In this document: positions 1-5,869 of the stretch, in pieces | How the letters are laid out: every line of letters begins with the position of its first letter | Position numbering within the stretch: position 1 is the stretch's first letter | Source: an uncultured Bacteroidales bacterium | GTDB lineage: Bacteria > Bacteroidota > Bacteroidia > Bacteroidales > Paludibacteraceae | Length of the DNA: 14,690 nt | Assembly (NCBI GenBank): GCA_937916355.1 | Contig: CALFTM010000087.1 | Coordinates: 1 to 14,690 of the forward strand | Direction: 5' to 3' | Translations under genes and position numbers: made by a program | The notes under the pieces: generated by a model | Told to the model about the DNA's origin: nothing | The model's input: only the letters and a program-made list of their open reading frames with translations | The model's database searches: none

Positions 1-78
1 CAGTGGCCATGATTCAATTAGCCTTCTGTTTTCTGATGCTTAACAAAATATTTTAGAAAAATTTAAACAGCTTCTAAG

Positions 79-1395
79 ATAGCTGAAGTTAAGATATGGG
101 ATAGAACCGTCGGATATGTCCAGGACGTGTCCAATAGGGCAGTATTTAAGTATGATCCAGATTTTGTCAAACAAGGTTTGGAGTTATCCCCATTAATGGT
201 CCCTTTGAGTTCCAAAATATATACTTTCCCTAGATTGAATCCCGACACATTTAAGGGTTTGCCAGGATTTATTGCGGATGCCTTGCCGGATCATTTCGGA
301 ACATCTGTATTAAATCAATGGTTGGCACGACAAGGCATAGAAAAAGATTCCTATACAATAATTAAAAGGCTTCTTTTCCAAGGGAATCGTGCAATGGGAG
401 CTTTGGAATTTGAACCTAATATGAGGGAATTTTCCAACATGAAAGATAAAATTGTAATTGAGAACTTAGTAAAAGCAGCAGCTGATGTACTTATGACAAA
501 AACAGCTCTAACAACCAATATGAATGAAGGTGAGGATGCCCTTGACATGATTCTGAAGATAGGAACGTCAGCGGGAGGGTCTCGTCCTAAGGCAATTGTT
601 GCATATAACAAAAACACCGGCGAGATATTGTCGGGATTGAACTCTTCTCCTGAGGGGTTTGACCAATATCTGCTGAAACTTGATGTTAAAATCAATAAAG
701 AAGGACTTGAAAGGGGGTCTTCCCATTATTGTCAATTGGAACATTCTTATTACAAAATGGCCCTTGCATGTGGCATTGAAATGGAGGACTGTCTTTTAGT
801 CGATAGTGGAGATAGATCGCATTTTTTAACAAAACGATTTGATAGAGTGAAAAATGATGGTATCGAAGAAAAAGTACACATGGTGTCTCTTACTGGTATG
901 GCTCATTACGATTATGATACCCCAAGAGAATGCTCTTATGAACAGATGTTTGGGGTTATGAGAGCACTTAACCTCCCATATCATGATATGGAACAGGCTT
1001 ATAGAAGAATGGTGTTTAATGTTGCAGCGTGTAATAACGATGACCACCCCAAAAATATATCTTTTCTTCTTGATAAAGAGTCGAAGGAATGGAGGTTGTC
1101 CCCTGCCTATGACCTTACATATGCATATAAAAAAGGAAATCTTTATTTAGATGCCCACCAAATGACCATTTGTGGAAAAAGTAATTTTGGAGAAATCTTC
1201 AGATCCGACTTAAAGGAAATAGGAGAGAACCAAGGCATAAAAAAACCATTGAGTATAGTTGATGAGATAATCGAAACAGTGAATCACATCGAAAATTTTT
1301 TGGATGTAAGGATACCTTCTGAAGTCATAGATAAAGTCAAAAGTAATACAGAATTGTCTTGTAAAAGTATTTCTACAAAAACAAGGTCATCCTAA
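79..1395 (+). CDS. hipA: HipA-family serine/threonine kinase (type II toxin family), non-standard start
   Basis: HipA proteins are cytoplasmic Ser/Thr kinases, usually paired with a HipB DNA-binding antitoxin; E. coli HipA phosphorylates glutamyl-tRNA synthetase. Numbering from the GTG at 127, the glycine-rich loop is GTSAGGSRPKA (146-156), the catalytic stretch NNDDHPKN (303-310, with D305 as likely catalytic base and K309/N310), and the metal-binding Asp D329 sits in SPAYDLTYAY. All core kinase residues look intact. The start is the odd part. The reading frame is open from 67, and the codons before the GTG encode AEVKIWDRTVGYV, which resembles the usual HipA N-terminus. The only plausible start for this is ATA at 79; no ATG, GTG or TTG is in frame upstream of 127. 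Either ATA is used, or the original ATG was lost and a product shortened by 16 residues starts at GTG 127. No complete HipB gene is visible, but the window begins only 78 nt upstream. Family assignment is firm; start and activity are not. Confidence 0.88.
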   Translation: MAEVKIWDRTVGYVQDVSNRAVFKYDPDFVKQGLELSPLMVPLSSKIYTFPRLNPDTFKGLPGFIADALPDHFGTSVLNQWLARQGIEKDSYTIIKRLLFQGNRAMGALEFEPNMREFSNMKDKIVIENLVKAAADVLMTKTALTTNMNEGEDALDMILKIGTSAGGSRPKAIVAYNKNTGEILSGLNSSPEGFDQYLLKLDVKINKEGLERGSSHYCQLEHSYYKMALACGIEMEDCLLVDSGDRSHFLTKRFDRVKNDGIEEKVHMVSLTGMAHYDYDTPRECSYEQMFGVMRALNLPYHDMEQAYRRMVFNVAACNNDDHPKNISFLLDKESKEWRLSPAYDLTYAYKKGNLYLDAHQMTICGKSNFGEIFRSDLKEIGENQGIKKPLSIVDEIIETVNHIENFLDVRIPSEVIDKVKSNTELSCKSISTKTRSS

Positions 1396-1425
1396 CGATG
1401 CCAATGGTTCTGATGCTGATATTGA

Positions 1426-1536
1426 TTACATTTTGCAACAATACTTTTTCAGGTTGACGACATAGACCGCCCCAGCACTGAGCAACAGCATCGTGTTGTT
1501 CTTGCTTATGCCTTCTTCACGATTGATGTTTCCCAT
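1426..1536 (-). CDS. small ORF, 36 residues, hypothetical
   Basis: An ATG lies 2 nt after the stop codon of the upstream unknown gene (TAG at 1541-1539, ATG at 1536-1534) and opens a 36-codon frame ending in TAA at 1428-1426. The product begins MGNINREEG, has a short hydrophobic stretch (TMLLLSAGAVYVV), and ends NLKKYCCKM. Tight spacing behind the gene before it suggests it is the last gene of the minus-strand cluster. It ends 30 nt from the convergent hipA stop. No family is recognised. It could be a small membrane-associated peptide or the cut remnant of a longer gene. The evidence is spacing and plausible composition only. Confidence 0.4.
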   Translation of the reverse strand: MGNINREEGISKNNTMLLLSAGAVYVVNLKKYCCKM

Positions 1537-1538
1537 TT

Positions 1539-2481
1539 CTATTTGATATTTTGGTTATTACCATATATCTTTTCCGCCTCATCCTGATGTTCGACCATGT
1601 AGTCCATTCCGTATCGGATAAGGTCGGCTGCATATTTGATGCCGTATTTTTTTAGGTTCTGCAACACTACGTCCCTCTCCTGCTCCAGCAGTGAGGCTTC
1701 CTGCGGCTCTCGTGTCCGAGGGGGTATCTTGATGGTCTCGCCCTTTTTGTAGCCGTCGACGAGCTTGAGTATCCTTGTGTAATCGATTTTGCCGCTCTTA
1801 TCAGGCACGACCATGTCTCGCATGACCTCTCCGAGCTTCTCGCTCATCCTGCCGACGATATAAAGCGGGTACTCTAGTCCGCTCTTGCTGTTGTGGTCTG
1901 CGGCGAACGAGATGCTGATGAGCGCATTGAGCTTGTCGTTCGGTTTCCCTTCATGAAGATACCCTTGAAGATATTCCTTGTACCTGTCTTTGTAGTCGGT
2001 GCGGTCGATTATCCTCGAGACATCGTCCGGAAGATCCTGCATCACGGACGTGCTCATGTCGTACTTCCCGACTTTGTATTTGCCATCGACCGGTATGACG
2101 ATTATGCCTCTGCATATGAGCGCATGCAACACGTCGCTAGGCTTACCGATATGCGTGCTCTCAAGCGTGCGCATCGCCTTGCGGTAGATGATGCCTGCGT
2201 AGTCTCTGTTCTTGTTTGAGTCAATATACCGTGTGACTGACGGATAGTCCTCTGCGGTCGGCTTCCCGTCAACGAAGTCTCTTACGAAGTCCCAGACCTT
2301 TTTGGCGAATGGTTTGAAGTAGTTCTTCATCTCCTCGAATTGTTGGTTATTGTTTGACACTTTGCTTTCTCGCCGAGGAACACGAACTCCGCCCTTTCCG
2401 CAAGGTCCGGGTTCGACTCGCCGGTACTGGCGCATCTTATGAGCTCATCTATTATTGCTTTTGGATCTATGTTTTCTCCAT
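1539..2481 (-). pseudogene. unknown helical protein (about 314 residues if repaired), frame broken twice
   Basis: No family is recognised. An ATG at 2481-2479 directly follows the TAA of the 92-residue gene (TAAATG), but its frame stops after four codons. Adding one A to the AAAA run complementary to 2472-2475 opens a frame beginning MEKNIDPKAIIDELI. This continues to the AAA run complementary to 2361-2363, where a second added A joins it to the long frame that ends at 1539 (KVSNNNQQFEEMKN onward). The repaired length is 945 nt, or 314 residues. The product is rich in charged residues and probably mostly helical, with no signal peptide, membrane segment or Walker motif. As the sequence stands, only residues from about VSNNNQQFEE (GTG near 2358) could be made, about 273 residues. 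The gene is clearly richer in G+C than its upstream neighbours: 35 of 60 bases in 1801-1860, against 20 of 60 in 2881-2940. That suggests a separate origin. Confidence 0.6.
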
Positions 2482-2760
2482 TTAATCCATTCCAAGCTCC
2501 TCTAATTCCTTCCTGTTCCACTCCAGAAATTGACTCTTCCATGGTTCCGGCATCGTACAATAAGCTTTGCCTGAGCTGTAGCTGTAGCGCCACTTTAACA
2601 TGAAGTAGTCCTCGTAAGACATCGGTAATGGTATCTTCATTATTTCTCGTTGTGGTAATAATGTTCGATACCCCAAATCCCAAAACATCTTGTCGATTTC
2701 TTCTAATTTCCCCTGTTCTCTCAACTCTCTCTCTTTCTTGTCGTAATAACTCTCTACCAT
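2482..2760 (-). CDS. 92-residue hypothetical protein between zeta-like kinase and unknown gene
   Basis: The frame is intact from ATG 2760 to TAA 2482. The product starts MVESYYDKKERELREQGKL and is rich in Trp, Tyr, Glu and Lys, as expected of a real soluble protein. The competing frame over the same bases (part of the kinase reading frame) is low in aromatics and looks like noise. It is packed against its neighbours: its ATG lies in ATGGTAG, where the TAG (2756-2754) would end the repaired kinase gene, and its TAA is immediately followed by the ATG of the next gene. This start/stop packing supports translational coupling in one operon. No family is recognised. A role as antidote or partner of the kinase is possible from position alone. 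Confidence 0.6.
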   Translation of the reverse strand: MVESYYDKKERELREQGKLEEIDKMFWDLGYRTLLPQREIMKIPLPMSYEDYFMLKWRYSYSSGKAYCTMPEPWKSQFLEWNRKELEELGMD

Positions 2761-3399
2761 ACTCTAACATTTTATTGATTTGACTTAAAGTTATATTGTA
2801 ATCGAAAGACTCTTCTGCCTTCTTTAAACTGAACAATTCTTTTTTTGTTATGTTTCTCGAGTTGTCTATCCCAATAAAGGAGAAACCCTCCTTGTTATAA
2901 AATTTTTTTGCAATATCTACAGCTCTTTCTTTCTGCGCTAACATCCCGTTTAAGAAATATAAACAAGGTAAGAACCGTCCTTCGTTTACACCTCTATGCA
3001 ACATATTTTTAAATGTTGTTACAGGGTCATTGTAAACTTGAATGTAACAGATTTTAATTCCTTTATTAAGTAACGGTTCTGCGCGCTCTTTCGCAAAAAT
3101 AGTAAAATCTGTAATTGGGGAGTCATAGATAACAGCATAAGAATCCAAGTTTAACTTTGATGCATTGCTTCATTTCGCAAAGCTCTTGACTTCCCTGATG
3201 CCGGTGCACCTGTTATAAAGGCGATGTTCTTAATATCATATTCATAAAAAACTTTATGAGAAACATCATTTGTAAGTTCACCTCCTATTTTATGAAATTC
3301 AAGAGTATTTGTCTTATCATAACCCCAAGGAGCTAATAATTTCCGAATCTCATCGGGGTCAATGATAATTTGCTTTTGGAGAACGCTTTCTCCTTTCAT
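2754..3399 (-). pseudogene. zeta-toxin-like P-loop kinase, frameshifted
   Basis: Zeta-type toxins are P-loop kinases; characterised members phosphorylate UDP-N-acetyl sugars and block wall synthesis. Starting at ATG 3399, the Walker A motif is GAPASGKS at residues 64-71 after an N-terminal helical region. The frame then stops at 3151. The matching continuation lies in another frame: LNLDSYAVIYDSPITDF, then VYNDPVTTFKNMLHRGVNEGRFLP, which resembles the zeta-family strand and DP...R..GR region. Adding one A at the complement of about 3164-3166 joins the halves. The downstream frame stays open as far as 2327. Adding one A to the AAAA run complementary to 2770-2773 instead gives a stop (TAG 2756-2754) overlapping the next start, and a 215-residue protein, close to zeta size. 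The TTG at 3411 cannot be a sensible start because it lies inside a -7 promoter box. The family call is by motif only. Substrate is unknown, and the gene as read is not expected to give an active kinase. Confidence 0.6.
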
Positions 3400-3408
3400 C
3401 TCTTTATA

Positions 3409-3416
3409 CAAAGATA
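3409..3416 (-). promoter_or_regulatory. -7 promoter box TATCTTTG upstream of zeta-like kinase
   Basis: TATCTTTG on the minus strand is a perfect match to TAnnTTTG. It ends 9 nt before the first nucleotide of ATG 3399, so the message would have a very short leader. No clear TTTG -33 element is seen at 19-21 nt; that position is occupied by the inverted repeat at 3427-3449. Confidence 0.45.
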
Positions 3417-3426
3417 GGTAAAAATC

Positions 3427-3449
3427 CGCTAAATAAGAAATATTTAGCG
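3427..3449. repeat. perfect 9-bp inverted repeat, candidate operator or hairpin
   Basis: CGCTAAATA, a 5-nt spacer, then TATTTAGCG. The repeat covers the -33 region of the TATCTTTG box at 3409-3416, a typical place for an autoregulator to bind. On the minus strand it is followed by GATTTTTACC, so it could instead fold as a weak A/U-rich terminator or leader hairpin, acting on the DUF4143 transcript or on a transcript from the upstream box at 3522-3529. Confidence 0.6.
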
Positions 3450-3521
3450 AATATTTCTATCTATATCATCCTTTCAAGAGATTTAATATGATTTTTGTTA
3501 ATTAAATTGTTTCTGATACGT

Positions 3522-3529
3522 CAAAGGTA
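3522..3529 (-). promoter_or_regulatory. second -7 promoter box TACCTTTG, minus strand
   Basis: TACCTTTG is a perfect TAnnTTTG match lying between the DUF4143 stop (3546) and the zeta-like kinase. A transcript starting near 3515 would carry a leader of about 115 nt that includes the 9-bp inverted repeat before ATG 3399. No convincing -33 element was found. Confidence 0.4.
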
Positions 3530-3545
3530 CAAATTTGAAAGCAAT

Positions 3546-4820
3546 TCATGGGCGCAAGCATCCTATAGGGACGACTAAGACTCCGTCTTCCCTTTTATAG
3601 GCATATTCTCCTACGCCAATCAGAACCATTTTGAATGCGGGACTCTTCATCCTTGTCGTATCTATTATGTTGGCGAGAGCATTTAGCGTAGCCGCTCCCT
3701 CTTCTATCAATTTATTTCCTCCTAATTTTATTTCAATTAAACCAAACGAACCGTTGTCCAAATGGATTACTGCATCGCATTCCAGACCGTTCTTGTCTCG
3801 ATAATGGTAGACAGTGCCGTCTAAGGCATCTGCATACACTCTCAGATCCCTTACGCAAAGCGTCTCGAAAAGCAGTCCGAACGTGTTTAGATCGTTTATC
3901 AGGTCGTTCGGTCCTAAGCCTAATGCAGAGGTTGCTATAGAGGGGTCCACAAAATATCTGGTGTCAGATGTTCTGATGGCGGCTTTGCTCCGCAGGTTGG
4001 GATTCCATGCCGGCATATCTTCTATAACAAATATTTTTCGCAGTGCCGATAGATAAGAAGCAATCGTCTCGTCGCTTATTTCTTCTGTTTCGTTTGAGGC
4101 TATGTCGGCTAAAATTGTGGGAATGCTGGCTTGTGTGCCTTGATGTCGTGCATACGAGCGCATAATCCTTTTTGTCCGTTCTGAATTTCGAGTAATGCCA
4201 TCTACTCGAGATATGTCGTTGTTGCATATAGCCTTGAAATACTCTTTTGCCTGCATCAATGCCGCTTTTTCGTTTCCTTTTTCTAAGGATTTGGGCCATC
4301 CTCCCCGGCATACGGCGAAGGTTAGTGCTTCTATGGTTAACGGGTTTTCTGCACCTATTTGTTCAGAGGTGTTAAATAAAGAAGAGAGACTGATTTCTCC
4401 ATTAGACTCCTCTGATTCCCAAAGGCTCATAGGACGCATAGTAAGCCAGCCAAATCTTCCGGTCCCGGTATGCTCGATTTGGCTTAAGTCGGCGGGTACA
4501 GCAGAGCCTGTAAGCATATAATGTCCATCTCCTTCGGAATGGTCGACATCGAAACGTATTGCATCCCAAAATTGTGGGACGCTTTGCCACTCATCTATTA
4601 GCCTTGGCTTTTCTCCTTTTAGCAAGTAGCTGATGTTGGTTTGGGCTAACTGCTTATATTGATCCTTTTTTGATGGGTCGTCCATGTACAAAACGCTTTT
4701 TGCGTGCTGTTCCGCAGTTTTTGTTTTGCCGCATGCTTTGGGGCCTTCAATGAGAACCGCTCCCATTGCTTCCAGTTTTTCTGCTAATAATTGATCTGCT
4801 ATTCTAACTTTATATTTCAT
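3546..4820 (-). CDS. AAA ATPase with DUF4143 domain
   Basis: The protein has 424 residues, normal for the family. An N-terminal AAA_14-type ATPase domain has Walker A GPKACGKT (26-33) and a Walker B-like strand with acidic pair PRLIDEWQ (72-79). The following TGSAVP and TGRFGWLTMRPMSLWESEES stretches are typical of this family. The C-terminal DUF4143 region carries a PD-(D/E)XK-like signature: D349 (LECDAV), E363 and K365 (IEIK). Proteins of this type are common, often in many copies, in Bacteroidales. Their function is poorly defined, and they are often found in variable regions. The start ATG at 4820 fits the family (KVRIADQLL just before the ATPase). The upstream region holds a CTTGC/GCAAG inverted repeat and a 23-bp tandem array. 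Confidence 0.85.
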   Translation of the reverse strand: MKYKVRIADQLLAEKLEAMGAVLIEGPKACGKTKTAEQHAKSVLYMDDPSKKDQYKQLAQTNISYLLKGEKPRLIDEWQSVPQFWDAIRFDVDHSEGDGHYMLTGSAVPADLSQIEHTGTGRFGWLTMRPMSLWESEESNGEISLSSLFNTSEQIGAENPLTIEALTFAVCRGGWPKSLEKGNEKAALMQAKEYFKAICNNDISRVDGITRNSERTKRIMRSYARHQGTQASIPTILADIASNETEEISDETIASYLSALRKIFVIEDMPAWNPNLRSKAAIRTSDTRYFVDPSIATSALGLGPNDLINDLNTFGLLFETLCVRDLRVYADALDGTVYHYRDKNGLECDAVIHLDNGSFGLIEIKLGGNKLIEEGAATLNALANIIDTTRMKSPAFKMVLIGVGEYAYKREDGVLVVPIGCLRP

Positions 4821-4834
4821 ACCTCTAATATTTG

Positions 4835-4852
4835 CTTGCTAAAGTATGCAAG
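4835..4852. promoter_or_regulatory. inverted repeat CTTGC-8-GCAAG upstream of the DUF4143 gene
   Basis: CTTGC, 8 nt, GCAAG. It is 14 nt upstream of ATG 4820. On the minus strand the spacer reads ATACTTTA, containing TACTTTA, an imperfect relative of the TAnnTTTG box. It may be the promoter or operator of the ATPase gene, but the match is weak. Confidence 0.3.
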
Positions 4853-4888
4853 TTTTTTCGATTTTCCAAATGTCTTAAGGCAAAATTT

Positions 4889-5012
4889 GGTTATTTGGCG
4901 CAGTTTTGTTTGGTTATTTGGCGCAGTTCTGTTTGGTTGTTTGGCGCAATTCTGTTTGGTTGTTTGGCGAAGTTTTGTTTGGTTGTTTGGCGCAATTCTG
5001 TTTGGTTATTTG
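4889..5012. repeat. 23-bp direct tandem repeat, five full copies plus a partial
   Basis: Full units start at 4889, 4912, 4935, 4958 and 4981, and a 9-nt partial unit follows at 5004. Each unit begins GGTTRTTTGGCG and ends TTYTGTTT. Differences between copies are at a few positions only (A/G at the fifth base, CAG, CAA or AAG in the middle, T/C near the end). Because 23 is not a multiple of three, each copy is read in a new frame, so the array is not a protein repeat. It lies just after the DUF1294 stop (20 nt) and 69 bp upstream of the DUF4143 start. Confidence 0.9.
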
Positions 5013-5031
5013 TTTTTAGATATGGGGAATG

Positions 5032-5307
5032 TTAGGTTGATTGTGTTCCATAGAAGTAGCAGACCGATAATGCCAATTGAATTAGCAGTATGAGCGGCAC
5101 TCCCCATTTGAATTGAGGGTGCATCGTCTTGTGTCGCCATAGCCGGATGCCCATCCATGCGCCGATACTGCCTCCGATGACGGCTAAGAGCAGGAGGGTC
5201 TTTTCGGGTATGCGCCACGCACCTTTTTGGGCTTTCGCCTTGTCGATGCCATAAACGGCAAAGGTGAGGAGGTTGATGATGAGTAAATAATAAATTGCGA
5301 TGGTCAT
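5032..5307 (-). CDS. DUF1294 small membrane protein
   Basis: The protein has 91 residues. A membrane segment (about 3-18) is followed by family signature stretches: YGIDK (19-23), RIPE (32-35), GGSIGAWMG (45-53) and RHKTMHP (58-64), then a second hydrophobic segment (about 69-87). DUF1294 proteins are inner-membrane proteins of unknown function. The gene starts 10 nt after the stop of the FlaR-like kinase and is the last gene of a three-gene operon. No clear terminator is visible before the tandem repeats. Confidence 0.85.
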   Translation of the reverse strand: MTIAIYYLLIINLLTFAVYGIDKAKAQKGAWRIPEKTLLLLAVIGGSIGAWMGIRLWRHKTMHPQFKWGVPLILLIQLALSVCYFYGTQST

Positions 5308-5317
5308 GTTGTTTTTT

Positions 5318-5869
5318 TTAGTCGTGATTTTTATGTTGGAGTGAGGGGAAGTGTCTTTGTTGCTGCTCCTCTTCCCAAAATGTATCGATCTCTTGTTGGG
5401 TGTGCAGTTGTATCACCTTTTGAGGGTATCGTTCAAGAACCTTTTCGTGACGGTCTCGAAACTCTTTTTTCCGCCCGTCTATCAATACTCGCTTGATGAA
5501 TTTGAAATCCAGTTTTTCGTTGCAGCCTTGTGCCATGTCGGGGCGGTGCTTGCCCCTGTTTGCCCAGTAGCGTCGGACAACCCTACAAAGTGCGTCGAAG
5601 CGGTTGAAGCGCATCATGATGATCTTGTCGGCTTGCTCCATGCGCTCCCAATAGAGGAGTTTTCCGTAATTTCCATCAATGACCCATGAGGAGTTCTCCT
5701 CCATGAAGTTTTCTACCATTTGGAGTTTCTCTGGCAGATTTCGGATTTGCCATTGGGGTAGATGTTCTACTTTATCTAAATGCAGGATTGGGAGCTGGTA
5801 TTTTTCTCCCAATCTTCTGCATAAGGTTGATTTTCCTGAACCGCTGAATCCGATGACCGCTATTTTCAT
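5318..5869 (-). CDS. FlaR-like P-loop nucleotide kinase family protein
   Basis: A small P-loop protein of the adenylate-kinase-like group often annotated as DNA topology modulation protein FlaR. Walker A is GFSGSGKST (7-15), followed by LHLDKVEHLPQW, then WVIDGNYGKLLYWERMEQAD, a pattern typical of this family, and an Arg-rich lid-like region (MRFNRFDALCRVVRRYWANRGKHRP). The start is taken at ATG 5869, giving 183 residues. The P-loop then lies at the usual distance, and the ATG overlaps the upstream stop as ATGA, indicating translational coupling. An in-frame ATG at 5899 would add ten residues and lies inside the upstream gene. The substrate is unknown and the FlaR name says little about function. 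Confidence 0.8.
   Translation of the reverse strand: MKIAVIGFSGSGKSTLCRRLGEKYQLPILHLDKVEHLPQWQIRNLPEKLQMVENFMEENSSWVIDGNYGKLLYWERMEQADKIIMMRFNRFDALCRVVRRYWANRGKHRPDMAQGCNEKLDFKFIKRVLIDGRKKEFRDRHEKVLERYPQKVIQLHTQQEIDTFWEEEQQQRHFPSLQHKNHD

Noticed and set aside
2..43. Possible C-terminal tail of an upstream gene (SGHDSISLLFSDA then stop), perhaps a HipB antitoxin
   Set aside because: Only 13 codons are visible and nothing identifies the family; too little to call a gene.
2327..2753. Long continuation of the zeta-like kinase frame past 2754
   Set aside because: The peptide is low in aromatics and looks like noise, while the 92-residue frame over the same bases looks like a real protein; repair with one A gives a stop at 2754 that fits the next start.
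4889..5012. CRISPR array
   Set aside because: The units are directly joined with no unique spacers, and no cas genes are near.
4791..5093. Two plus-strand reading frames over the tandem repeat, rich in Trp, Phe, Leu and Val
   Set aside because: They are read through a 23-bp non-coding repeat in successive frames; the products are hydrophobic artefacts and no start or promoter context supports them.
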